Positions 36,462-50,275 of a stretch of 64,000 bases of DNA are shown piece by piece; within the stretch, counting starts at the first letter, position 1, and every line of letters begins with the position of its first letter. The DNA is taken from the NCBI GenBank assembly GCA_002104935.1, contig MCGT01000011.1, positions 558,001-622,000 on the forward strand. The letters are read 5' to 3'. The position numbers and the translations under genes were made by a program. This DNA comes from Hesseltinella vesiculosa. Taxonomy: Eukaryota > Mucoromycota > Mucoromycetes > Mucorales > Cunninghamellaceae. The notes under the pieces are model-generated. The model did no database searches. It saw only the letters and a list, made by a program, of their open reading frames with translations, and was not told the DNA's origin.

Positions 36462-37545
36462 TCGCCTCGGCCACCTGCTTTCCGCTTCTCTTTTTCTTCC
36501 GCCCTCTTTTTTCTATATTTATTTCTCCCCCAATAAACTCTCAACAACTCTTTAGTCAAAAGACAGCTCGTTCAGCAGACGCAAATCCTATCAAGCGGAC
36601 TCTTCTTTTCCAAGATCCGCAAATGAATGGCACCCAGAAAAAAAAAAACTTTTTATTTTTTCAAGCACATTACACAAAAAGGCACCAGGATCATGGGAGC
36701 AATGCCCGTGCTTTCAAGTGGGCCAGTCTGTCTCTCTCACTTCCCCTCTACCACATGTGTTGACGAGAGCCTAAGATTAGTGTTTTTGCACATGATGTCA
36801 CAAGTTCCAACAAACGTCAAAATAAAGCCCAACGAAGAGCATCTTTTGAGATCTCATTTTCAGGTGGAACAAACCAGGAAAAAGGGGTTCTATCCAGTTA
36901 CAGCCCAGATGACTTTTAGCCAATCATCGCGACAGCTGAACAGCCTGTAGCTGGGATGTCCTTGAATTCGAGCACCCTTTCTTTTGCGAGCGCGTTCCCC
37001 CTTTTCCACTTGCTGCTTGGGACAGCCATTTTGAAGAAATTCACCGGCTAAAAAAGGCAAGCAATCATTGGTTATTTTGGCCAATGGCAAGTTGCATCGG
37101 CCAAAATGGCCAAAATGCAACACGCTCTTTGAAAACGGGCGAAGCCCTCTTGTTTCCTGTGCAACCACCTGACCCAACCCTTTTTTTTTTTGTCCCCCAC
37201 AAAAATGATTTGGATATCTTTTCTCGTTTTCCGTTTCTTCCTTTCTTTTTTCTCACACTTGGAAGAGACAAGCAAGGTTGAACGTTTCAGTAAAGACCCA
37301 TTGCAAGTCCAGGAGACGGAGTTGTTTAATTGTTTGCTCTATTCTCTTGATAGCTTCGACTTTTTTTTTTTTTTCTTTTTTTTTTTTTTTCCTTTTTCTA
37401 TTTTTCTCATTCTTACGTTTCTTCTTTCTCGTACGCACATTGTTTCATGACGCACCACATCTTACCATCGTTCTCGATCTCTTCGTCCGACAATACCAAT
37501 TTTTATCACCCATCTCCGACGGCTCGACTGTCCAATGATGCTACA
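36462..37545. other. Intergenic chitinase to HMG gene
   Basis: A CCAATAAACT signal near 36530 probably serves chitinase polyadenylation. CCAAT motifs in both orientations cluster at 36909-37090. Long T-runs at 37360-37410 precede the HMG gene. A reverse ORF (36890-37177) has no family features. Confidence 0.45.
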
Positions 37546-39440
37546 ATGATGGTAACGAACAGCTATCCCCATGCACGCCTTTAACCTGACCACTTTTTTT
37601 TATTAGGCAACCATGACGGTGACATCACTAGACAATTGCCACCTTCCACCTATTATGCGCCCCACCTTTATCCGCCCCGATCCCGTCCCAACTCGCTCTC
37701 TTTCAGATATCCAACCGTCACAGTCAGAGGTATATTATGGTGACACAGACCTGGATGCACGTCCAAGCTGGCAGGTACACATACCAGACCATTGTTTTAT
37801 GATGATTGACATTCATCCTTATAGGGCGGGCGTAAACGGTCGTCACATCACGAAGCCATCATTGTAAAAGCAAAAGTCGAAGAAGATGCCTACATGGATG
37901 ATGTGTCGTTGCCTGCCGCTTATCATACGCCTCCACGACAGCTGGTGTCGCCCGAAGCCGTGCGCTGCGCCGAAATGGAGGAAAGAGAAGAAGGGGAGGC
38001 CTTTGCAGGCTACCCTTCGTTCCTGTCCATGAAAAACTTTCACAAGCACCACCGCCCAAAGACTGGTCTGACAGACATCGAGAGCCCAGCCCTGTCGTCA
38101 TTATCATCCCCTTCCGGTTCACCGGCGGCTTCCCCTAGTTTGCCCAACGCCATCTTTTCCGCCCTGCCCCCTACTGCCCTACCTACCAGTCTTCATCCAT
38201 TACAACCCGCCCCCCTGGTCGACCCCACCAACTGGTATCCACTCTTGTCCTCTTCCTCCACCCCCACCTTGACCAGCCGAGACCCTGTTCCCCAAAAGGA
38301 TATCCTGTACAATCCCATCGACCTGTCCCCTTCCCTTGCCCCGTCTGCCTGTCAAACCCAGTCTCCTTCGTCGCCGCAGCCTCAGCAAGAACGTTTGAAA
38401 CGTCCGCCCAATGCTTATCTCCTGTTCAACCGAGAAATGCGGGGCAAACTATTGGCTTTTGATCCTAAAATGACCGTAGCCCAAATCAGCAAAGAAATTG
38501 GTGATCGATGGAAACATCTCCCGCCTGCAAGTCATTTATTAAAAAAAAAAAGCGTTGTGTGGTCACATCACACTCATCCTCCTTTCACCTGTAGGATGAA
38601 CGTCACAAGTACCAAGAAGCTGCACATGCATTGAAACAAGATCACTTGAAAAACCATCCCGATTTTATCTACACCCGACGATCCAAAGCCCAGTTGGAAG
38701 AAGCCCGACGCCTGTCTCGATCCCACCGCAAAGCATCCATGCATACCTCCACCAACGAACGTGTCTCCTTGGTTTACGATACCACCTTGATCCCCACCAA
38801 CAATGCCCATGATCCTCTATTACCCCCCTCCATACCAGTTTCCATCCCCCGCCATTCCCAATCCCTGCCCCTGGTCGATGCCACCATGACCCACCAACCT
38901 TCGCCTTCCACCTCATCTCCCTCCATCGCCACCTTCACTCCCTCCCTCCCTCCTCCCACCCCGACCGCTCCACCAAAAAAACGACGGGGCCGACAAAAAT
39001 CTGCCGATGTCCAACGCGATCCTCGAGGCAGGAAAAAGAAACGCAACAAGTACCCGACGGGCCCCAAGCATCCCATGAGCGGGTTTCTCTTTTTCTTGGG
39101 CGCCATCCGACCTCAGGTCGCACAACAATTCCCTGGCTCGACCGTCGGACCTATTAGTAAGGAAATCTCATCTCGCTGGAAGAGCATGACCGACGAACAA
39201 CGCGCTCCTTGGCTCCAAAAAGCTGCCGACGACAAAGCTCGCTATGCCCGTGAAATCCAAGCCTACCTCGCTTCCCGCAAAAAAGAAGAAGAGCAACCAG
39301 CCGCCTCCTTGCCCGTCAACCATGATCACCATCAGCTGACGCCTCACGTTACACACCCGCTTCATGGCGAGTCATCCCATTCTCCCTTTCCATCCACTTT
39401 TGCAGCTCCACTCTACGAGAACCCTCTCCCCCCTATGTGA
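37546..39440 (+). CDS. Double HMG-box transcription factor
   Basis: Four exons give 573 residues. Exon 1 is just two Met codons (37546-37551); the alternative start is the Met at 37613. The first HMG box begins R-P-P-N-A-Y-L-L-F-N-R-E and runs to D-R-W-K-H-L-P-P. It is joined across a GC-AG intron (38527-38594) to D-E-R-H-K-Y-Q-E-A-A and ends H-P-D-F-I-Y-T-R-R-S; this is the MAT/SOX-like sequence-specific type. The second box (H-P-M-S-G-F-L-F-F-L through S-S-R-W-K-S-M-T) is the NHP6/HMGB-like type, preceded by an AT-hook-like K-K-R-R-G-R-Q-K and a basic R-G-R-K-K-K-R-N-K. Long Pro/Ser/Thr-rich linkers surround both. It is probably a nuclear regulator; targets are unknown. Confidence 0.88.
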
Positions 39441-39648
39441 AAACAACCTCCTCTCGGGAAACTCACGCTGTTTTGCTGTATCATTGCAAAAAAATTAAAA
39501 AATACTGTATAAAATACATAAAAAGTTTAATTTTGAGCTTGCCCGCACAATGGCTGGGAAGGATGGCTCGGACTTGACCCTTTTTGGACTTTTTTCTTTC
39601 TTCCCCCTGACCTTCCTTTTCTCTGTTCATTTACAAAATCTTCAAGGG

Positions 39649-42410
39649 ATGCTTGGGTCCATGCACACAAGTGGAACAGAAGCTCATCCAGTGCTTCTGA
39701 GCGTACCCACCAAAAACTCAAAGCCTCTTGCATTCGGCCCATTTATTTTGCCCTACATCACTTCTGCCTATGCAGAAGAACCATCCAAGTATGAACTCGA
39801 TTGCCAACTCTTGGACAATCTACGACAAGATGCCTTGGCCTTGCCTGAAGTCATGGACATCTCCGCCATCGAGCGCCTCTTCATGTACTATTCACAACTC
39901 TCCTACCTCACCTCTCGATTCCCACTTGATGCAAGTCCCACCCCCCTTTTTTTTGTCTAGTTCTCGATTTGTCTCACTTTTTTTTTTTTTTTTCCCTTGT
40001 AGATTGGCTTGGAATATTCATGGTGCCCAGCTTTCACCAACAAGGGCAAACAAGGTAACGACCCGGAAAATCGTCAAAATTGGTGTTGGGCAACGTGGCT
40101 TCCGTCAGGGACAATAAGGATGTGTTTCAAAACGCTCATTTTACTCATGTGATTTTCATTTCTTTAGCTGTGAAACAAGCCAATTTGAATTTTGAAAGAG
40201 CCAACATTGTCTTCACCATCGCTGCTGTCTACAGTCAATTAGGATCCACTGAAACCCGCATTTCCACTGAAGGCATTCGCAAGTCTTGCAACGATTACCA
40301 GGTAAGGCCAGATGCCAGCGAAAAACGTCAATCAGATGCGATCTGACACAATTTTGTTTTTTAGCTCGCAGCCGGCTGTTTCAAATATGTGGCACGAGAA
40401 ATTTTACCGGTGATGCGATGCGAGCCCACCGAGGATTTGGATGCAAGGACCCTGGATCGATTGATTGCGCTGATGTTGGCCCAAGCACAGGAATGCATCT
40501 GGCAAAAGGCCGTCATGGAACACATGAAACACGGCACCATTGCCCGGCTGGCCATCAAGGTCGCCGACTTTTTCGATACCATGGCCGCTACCGACGACGA
40601 AGCCTGGACCGAGCAAGTGTTCCCGGCCGACTGGTTGAAACATGCCCAGATCAAGGCAGCCTACTTCACCGCGGTCGCCCAATACCACAAGGCAAACGAA
40701 TGCATCTCCCTGTCCAAGTATGGCGAGGAAATTGCCCGCCTTCGCATCGCCTCGGCCCAGGCCAGCAAAGCCCTCGACGCTATTCAAGCCTCCATCGGCG
40801 CCGGCTCCTCTGGCTATACCACCTTGACCTCAGGTTTTGGCCTCCTGTCTCTCTTCAGCGCCGCCCCATCCGCCCTCACCGGCATGGTCCAACCCCAGTC
40901 CGGCTTCATTGACCAGGTCAAGAGCTTGCTGGCCTCCATCGACCACGACCTCGTGCGGGCCGAAAAGGACAACAACGTCGTCTACCTCGAATCCATCCCA
41001 GACGAGCTCCAGCTTGCTCCCATCCTGCGTTCCGACATGGTCAAGCCTACGATACCCCCCGACCTCTTGGACCCGGCCTACTGGAAACGCAAGCCCGATG
41101 TCCAAGTCAACCGCCCTTTGTTCGAAAGTCTGGTCCCCTTTGCCGTCCATCAAGCCGCCAGCGTCTACATGGACAAAAAGGAATTCGTCGTCAAACATGA
41201 TATCATTGCCAAATGTCATGAATTAATAGAAGAACATGCAGGGTAGGTTTGAGTAGCACTCCACTTTGCTGCCTATGCTGATTGCCCCATTTTTTTTTTT
41301 TTTATTTGGTAGGTTTCTCGCCAAAGTTCAATTACCCGCCCGCCTGGAACAGGTCGATCCGGACAAGCTGCCTGAAAATATCCAAAGCCATGCCGAAGAA
41401 GTCCAGCATGATGGCGGTGAACGGGCCCTGATGGACATGTTGGCCAAGGTCGAGAACATGTCACGCAATAATGCCGAGCTGGTCAACACGGGCTTTAATA
41501 TTCTGGAAGAAGAAAACGAACGGGATGACATCCTTCGACAACATTATGGCCATCGTATGAACGAAGCATGGAGAGGGCGAGTTCATCAAATACTTATTGT
41601 CATTCATAGTTTGGGCCCGCCCCTTGTCCAAGGAGTTGACCGCCACGTTATTGACCCAGGGAACGCAATACCACGACACCTTGCAAGCCGCCATGCGGGC
41701 TGACCGCATTGTCCGTGCCAAAGTCACCAACTGGGGCAAGGCCATCCACCTCTTGTCGCAGCCAATCCCCGACATCCTGTCCAGCCTGCCCTGCATCTCC
41801 AAGGACGATACCATGATCGCTTCACCGCCCTTGCTCCAAGATACCTTGGCTGCCATCAAACGGCTGCGCACGCTCCTGCAAGAAGGCAAGGACATCAAGA
41901 AAACCCTGGGCCAGATTATCGAGGACGCCGAGCGCTTGGCCAAAACCGACGATATATCTCGCCGGCTCCTCGCCAAGGCCGACGAACTGACCGGCGGCTC
42001 GCCAATCATCAAGATCGAGCCTGAACAATTCAACGATGTGTTTGACCAGGAACTCAAGAAATACCAGACCCTCCAAGGCAATGTTGTCGACCATGCCAAC
42101 CGCCAGATCGACCTCCACCTCAAAATCCAGCGCTGCTACGAACAGCTGTCACACACCCTCCAAGGAAACGCCATGGCAGCCAGGCGCGAAACCGCCCTCG
42201 CCAACCTCGAGCAAGCGTTCACCAAATTCAAGGAAATCCGTACCAATCTCGTCGAAGGCATCAAGGTAACCTACTCAACCTCTCCCTGCCATGCTCACTT
42301 TTCCCATCTAGTTTTATTCCCAGTACACGGATACAATGACCCAATTCCGCGATGATTGTAATGAGTTTGCCCTGTCAAGAAAAATGGAAGCTACCGAGCT
42401 CTCAAAGTAA
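39649..42410 (+). CDS. BRO1-domain ESCRT-associated protein (Bro1/Rim20/ALIX)
   Basis: Seven exons give 780 residues. The BRO1 boomerang occupies residues ~10-390, with F-P-L-D-I-G-L-E-Y-S-W at the exon 1/2 junction, then A-N-I-V-F-T-I-A-A-V-Y-S-Q-L-G and A-Y-F-T-A-V-A-Q-Y-H. The V-domain follows, with R-P-L-F-E-S-L-V-P and Y-G-H-L-W-A-R-P, then coiled coils to the end. The stop comes directly after the V domain; the Pro-rich tail of yeast Bro1 and animal ALIX is missing, which favours a Rim20-like pH-signalling role, although Bro1 cannot be excluded. Such proteins bind Snf7/CHMP4. Intron 1 (39931-40002) is GC-AG. The in-frame ORF extends upstream to 39550, but the Met at 39649 fits family N-termini better. 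Confidence 0.9.
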
Positions 42411-42657
42411 GTTGAACAAAAAGGAGCCCCCAGTTCTCATCTCATGTATGCTCGTCCATAGAAAAAACGGATCCCTCGTCGTACCAAGATAAACATGAAA
42501 GACCCTCATCTCATCGTCTATTGAACAATGGCAGGATCGGCATGACACAAAAAATAAAGGCGCCGATATTTTTTTTCTTTTGCTCACGCTCTTCATATCC
42601 TCTCTTTCACCTTTTTTTTTTATTTTTTTATTTTTTTCCCTCATTTTCGGCTAGAAT

Positions 42658-45397
<2,740 letters not shown>

Positions 45398-45849
45398 CCG
45401 GCAGGCATAGCCAATAGCCCTTGGTTCACGCTTCTATTTCTTTCTCCTCGTTTTATTCTTTACCTCTTTCCGTGTTTCTGTTTATTGCCATCAGCCTTCC
45501 ATTTTTTTTCTTCTAATGCTGTAAACTGCTAGGATCATGTTATTAAATAAATAAATACCATTGAAAAATAAAATTGAATGCTCGGGGTGATGAGCACCAG
45601 CCAAAAAATTCCAAATTGCAAAACAACCTCTTTTCACTCTCTGTGGAGCAGCTTTTCAACCATCGACACCTTGCCTCGTACAGCTGGATATTCCAGTTTC
45701 TCGGATGCTATACAGTCAATATCATTGAAACTTATAAAAATGGATTTGGGATTTTCGAAAAAAAACACAAGTTATTAATTTGCGAGATAAGGGAAAAAAA
45801 TCAGAACCTTTTCTTTGCTTCAATCAGTTTTTGATTGTTGACTTTTTTA
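45398..45849. other. DED1 3' UTR and island boundary
   Basis: AATAAATAAATA at 45545 is the likely DED1 polyadenylation signal. The remaining ORFs have no recognised features. The sequence becomes AT-rich and repeat-associated from here. Confidence 0.5.
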
Positions 45850-46910
45850 TTAGTTCTGAGGCAAATTTTCTTTTCCCAATACAATCGACAGTTCCATTTC
45901 CGTTTCAGTGTAGAAAGGAGTTGCATTCATGGTGTTGATGACAAGCATGACAAAGTGATGAAGGTCCTCGATTGATGTGATTGTATGGTAGACCCATCGT
46001 CCGCGCCAATGCCCTCTTCCCATTGCTTCTCTTCTGTGTCCATGTCAAAACCATGGCTGATACCTTCAGTGTTGTCGTTCTCGAAGTTGAACAGGAGCAT
46101 CAAATCGGTGACTGTATCGTCTTTGCCAGTATCCTAAGGCGTTGGGAAGGCTAAGCTGTCAAGGTCAATTTCACCGGCAGAGGCAATATCGTCCATAATA
46201 TCTTTCAGGAGGCCGGCATTTCAGAGTTTTGTGATAGTGGCGTCCGTTGACGGAGTCATGCCTTCAGTGCTGGTCATTTCTTCGCGTTCTAGTGATCTTA
46301 GCACCGTCGGAGGAGGCTTCAAAAATTCCCGTTTTTACGAAGCAGTTCTTAATGGCCGCGGGCGTGACATCGTTTCACGCCATTATTGCAATGAAAATTG
46401 TTGTCTTCGCATTGATTTTGTAAAGGTTCCTCCCTTTCATACTCTTGCTGAGAGGTCTATCTGCAGCGCGAAGGACATGCTCCATGAGCTCTTTGATGAT
46501 AAAAAAATATAAAAAGTGAGTCACTGGCATTTCACACCAACCATTTATATTTACCAGTAATGCCGTCGAAACGACTGGATGATACTAGCATCTTGATGCT
46601 GGTGCTGGCTGGTCGTGTTAGGAGGTAAAAATATTATTTCTATATTTTCAAGGCATTTTTTCAGCTTATCATCGATTTTATGAGTTGGAGCATTGTCCAA
46701 GATGAGGAAACATTTTTGACCACGGTGTCTTTTGTCAATTTTTGAACATATTTCCACAATGCAGTGCCGGAACACATCACTGGTCATCCAGGTTTTTTGG
46801 TTTCCGTAAATCCAGTTATGTCCATAGGGCCGACGGTGACAATTTTAGCATCGGTGTTTAAAACCAAAATTGACGTCAGATCGTATGAACCATCTAGTGA
46901 ACTACTGTAC
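45850..46910 (-). pseudogene. Decayed pogo/Tigger-like DDE transposase
   Basis: Reading leftwards on the reverse strand: W-M-T-S-D-V-F, then C-F-L-I-L-D-N-A-P-T-H (catalytic D of the second DDE strand), then I-I-F-L-P-P-N-T-T-S-Q and I-I-Q-S-F-R-R-H-Y, the classic Tigger block. An intron-like gap leads to N-D-V-T-P-A-A-I-K-N-C-F-V-K-T-G-I. An acidic tail ends G-K-E-N-L-P-Q-N-stop at 45850. Frameshifts (for example at 46786) and in-frame stops break it. The N-terminal DNA-binding region and first catalytic Asp are absent; the sequence upstream of the W-M-T-S block runs into the palindrome arm. It is therefore a 3' remnant. Confidence 0.75.
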
Positions 46911-47845
46911 CTTACGCGCAGAAAATAAAAAAAATGGCGATGGTATAAAAAGGTACATAAGATTTCGAAAAAAAATTGAAGGTGCAAATACTCTCCTAGA
47001 AAAAATCTGAAACGAAAAATGATGTACAAAAAAAAACTGCTCTAGCTCACTTGGATTAAGCTTGTGAATGTTGTTTTAAGGACAGAGTGCGCTCATCTCG
47101 AAAAAAAAATTGGTCTCCAGGACACGCGTGTAAACCGTCAAAGTCTGAAAAAGCAACTGTGGGGACGGAAACCAAGTCATCCCGGGTTCGAAAAAAAACC
47201 CATATTTAGACATGGCAAGAAAAGTGTAATGTTTAAGCAAATACTTGCCTTCAAAGGGAATGAAAATAATTGTGAGCGATATATTTTTCTTTATATGGGT
47301 GATGGATTTTTTGAAAATATACTTTCTAAAAAAGTATAATTGCTACTTTTTAGGAAAGTATATTTTCAAAAAATCCATCACCCATATAAAGAAAAATATA
47401 TCGCTCACAATTATTTTCATTCCCTTTGAAGGCAAGTATTTGCTTAAACATTACACATTTCTTGCCATGTCTAAATATGGGTTTTTTTTCGAACCCGGGA
47501 TGACTTGGTTTCCGTCCCCGCCATGTTCGTTCAGATTTTGGCCATTTTTACGCGTGTCCTGGAGACCAATTTTTTTTTCGAGATGAGCACACTCTGTCCT
47601 TAAAACAACATTCACAAGCTTAATTCAAGTGAACAGAGCAGTTTTTTTTTTGTACATCATTTTTCGTTTCAGATTTTTTCTAGGAGAGTATTTGCACCTT
47701 CAATTTTTTTTCGAAATCTTATGTATCTTTTTATACCATCGCCATTTTTTTTATTTTCTGCGCGTAAGGTACAGTAGTTCACTAGATGGTTCATACGATC
47801 TGACGTCAATTTTGGTTTTAAACACCGATGTTAAAATTGTCACCG
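46834..47845. repeat. ~1 kb palindrome (two ~500-bp inverted arms)
   Basis: The left arm (46834-47337) and right arm (47344-47845) are near-perfect reverse complements with a spacer of about 7 bp (TAATTGC). Matching outer ends are CGGTGACAATTTTAGC on the left and its complement on the right. One stretch of about 35 bp differs between arms (47138-47165 against 47515-47555). The arms carry no credible genes; the mirrored ORFs are Phe/Leu-rich products of AT-rich sequence. The left end overlaps the 5' end of the transposase relic, suggesting a fold-back element or an inverted duplication. Confidence 0.9.
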
Positions 47846-48051
47846 CAGCTGAGGATACTTGCCACGCTCTTTTTTGAACGACTAAAATGGCCACGAGCGA
47901 TTAGGCTTGTGATTCTGTTTTATTTTTTTTGCCATAAAAAAAGCCACGACTCAAAAAAAAAAAATATGATACAATTTTCATAGCTCGTACTTTGCGATTT
48001 CTATATTAGCAATGAGAGATTTACTTATCCACCACAGAAAACTAAAAGTTA
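47846..48051. other. Spacer right of palindrome
   Basis: This is AT-rich DNA with no feature found. Confidence 0.4.
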
Positions 48052-49070
48052 CTAGTTTTTTTCACTATCGGCAGCAGTTTTTTTTTTTTGTAGATGCTCA
48101 TTAGGCCATTCGACTCGTAACAATGGTTCAGACGCAAAAATCGGCTTGAATACAGGTGTAATGAAGTTGTGGACGTAAGAGTCCTCGATGGAATCATCAG
48201 GCAGGCTTCCCACAAATGTCGTAGGACGACAATGGATTGCATCGAGCATACACCAACCATGTTCTCAGATTCGATGGCTTTGTTGAGGTGTGAAGCAGCG
48301 TAGGTAACAGATTCAGTCCAATGCTTGTAATCAGACAGGCTGATTTCTAAACACCACGCTGGCGATCCGGCGTCTTTGGGCGAGGAAGAGATCGCAAATG
48401 TTGCAACAGCTTGGTCTGTGTAGGTCCGTTGGCCAATCCGAGCTGGTTGACAAATTTTGATCAGACAGGTCAAAATAGTAGATATCGTGTAAAGAAAGGC
48501 ATCGAAGGTCAGAAAGCTGTTCCGCCGGGGTTCGTAGCTGGGCTGTGTTGATCTTAAATACTTGGCGAACTTTATCAGATCACCTGGAGGTTCCCCCTGG
48601 CGAAAATAGCCGAGTTTTAGATTATTTTTTTTTAGCTAGGGAATCGGAGGCGCCAGAACAAAACTGATTAAACGTCGGCAAAGACGCACGCGAGGATCGG
48701 CTAAACATGAACAACGACACCAAGAAAATAGAACGTGAGAATCCGTGCGGCATCAACCCTGCTTTAAATACTTACATCGATCGGGAATGGCCCGTTGTCG
48801 TTGGCCATAATGGTTGGCTGGACGGACGACCGTTGGCGGGCAGGAACGAGCAGCTAAAAATTTAAAAAAAAAATTAGTATTTTTTTGCTTTGAGTCTTTA
48901 CTGGACAACCTTCACTGATAGACCAGGATAATTCAGATTCATCCTCATTCATGTCATCAGAGGAGCTAATTGCGTCTCGAAGAATGCTATAAACGGGCAA
49001 TGAGCCATACTAGGCATTAGAATAGAATTTTGTATGGTGCATAGAACCTGAACTCGCATGCTTTGGCAAG
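48052..49070 (-). pseudogene. Decayed copy of the second PD-(D/E)XK-like gene
   Basis: The reverse strand matches the gene at 52289-53986 from its second intron (shared CTATGCACCAT and GCCCGTTTATAGCAT) through S-P-A-W-C-L-E-I-S-L-S-D-Y-K-H-W-T-E-S-V to the A-N/N-E-H-L-Q-K-K segment. There are frameshifts, for example after L-H-T-D-Q-A-V-A and in the T-F-V-G-S-L-P-D-D region. The catalytic K-P-D-F and G-E-F-K part is missing because the copy ends at 48052. About 200 bp of unrelated sequence interrupts it (48554-48773). Confidence 0.8.
48554..48773 (-). repeat. Dispersed repeat copy C, candidate insertion
   Basis: TTAAATACTT occurs at 48554-48563 and again at 48764-48773. The enclosed ~200 bp contains on the reverse strand GCTAAAAAAAA, then CTCGGCTATTTTCGCC and CCAGGTGATCTGAT, matching copies A and B. 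The intact gene has the related AAGTATTCAA once at the homologous site, so the flanking decamers may be a target-site duplication. The boundaries are uncertain. Confidence 0.45.
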
Positions 49071-49334
49071 CAATCAATCAGTTTATGGGGCTACGAGCTG
49101 GTTTTTTTTTTTTTTTTTCGTGCAATTGACGTGATAAAATATTTGAAATCACGGATGAACAGTGACATTTGGATCTGTTCTGATTTCGAAAAAAAAAAAT
49201 AAAAATAAAAGCAAACGGGTGCGGTAAGGGAGCAGAGCTCGTGACTTACATTTATTTATTTATTCAGCCATGGCATAGTGTTATAGTGTAAAAAGTGAGA
49301 TATAAGAACGGTAAATAAGGAGACGAGAAGAAGT

Positions 49335-50120
49335 CTAGGAGGTTTCATAGGCAGTGTCTTGACCAAAATAACCTCGGCAGAGATTGCGGATGGCACGTTC
49401 GTAGAGAAGAGGGGTATGGTCAACAAACATGCTGCGGGAAAAGTTGATTTCGGAGAATCTGGACTGGATGTCGCCGATCAAGGTGAGGGTGGTCATGTGT
49501 GCTTTGCGGTGCTTGGACTGGCGGGTGGCATAATTGGGAGCTTGAGCCTGGGAGTAGTGCAACGGATCCTTGATCAGCTGGGGAACCGACTCGACATAAT
49601 AGACAGTCATGGGCGGATACAGCTTTTCCGAACGCATATCAGCACGCATGGTCTTGATGGTAGCCCAGAACCATTGGTCATCGTCGAGGTCTTCGGCATT
49701 GACGGCATTGGGGTGAGGGTCGAGTGGTGAGGCAGGTGACGAGGGATCGTTGTTGGCACGGCTGGCGGAGGCGGACTGACGGTTGTAGCGGGCGATGATG
49801 CGGCGGATGATATCCTCTGCCGTGCGGGTTTCCTCATGCAGGCTGGTGGCGACGTTTTTCAGGTCCTTGACCAAGCCAAAGCTGAGGCACGAGACAATGT
49901 CATAGCCATGGACGACGCTGGTGACAAGACCTTGGCCACAGTACTCGGCCAGTTCGAGCGACATGGCACAGGGAGGACCATAGACGTAGCAGTGGACAGG
50001 GCGACCGGCAGGCAGACCGCTCTGGCGGGAGGTGACAAACGGCACAGGGTCGTGGCGCATGACGGATGACACCATGGCGCTGGGTTCCCGTTCGAGGAAG
50101 TGGTGGCGCTCAAGCCCCAA
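49335..50120 (-). pseudogene. Truncated duplicate of the class-3 lipase gene
   Basis: About 258 C-terminal codons of the lipase at 54948-58661 are repeated here almost identically, from E-R-H-H-F-L-E-R-E-P to Y-E-T-S-stop. Homology continues 3' into non-coding DNA to about 49215. It breaks abruptly at about 50118, where the original reads on into G-H-S-L-G-G. The nucleophile Ser and everything N-terminal are absent, so it cannot be a working lipase even though the frame is open. Confidence 0.9.
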
Positions 50121-50275
50121 ACAACATTCGATTATTGGCTTTGCCCAAGCCTTGCGAGTTTACATTGGATTTGTAGTTCAAGTCAATCAAAAAGCCTCCT
50201 TATTAACAATAGATATAATGTATTCTTTATTGCTTCTGCAAGGAAATGTAGTTCATTTTCGGTGGATTTGTTAAT

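Noticed and set aside
37546..39440. HMG gene as the sexM/sexP mating-type locus
   Set aside because: The known Mucoromycota sex locus is flanked by a triose-phosphate transporter and an RNA helicase gene; here the neighbours are chitinase and BRO1, and the protein has two HMG boxes.
47184..47194. tRNA-like B box (GGGTTCGAA) in the palindrome
   Set aside because: No matching A box, acceptor stem or anticodon arm; the motif merely precedes an A-run and is mirrored in the other arm.
46784..47877. Mirrored Phe-rich ORFs in the palindrome arms as membrane proteins
   Set aside because: They arise from the same AT-rich inverted sequence, have no homologues that I recognise, and run into the transposase relic.
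49335..50120. Truncated lipase copy as a functional short lipase
   Set aside because: It lacks the G-H-S-L-G-G nucleophile elbow and all N-terminal parts of the fold.
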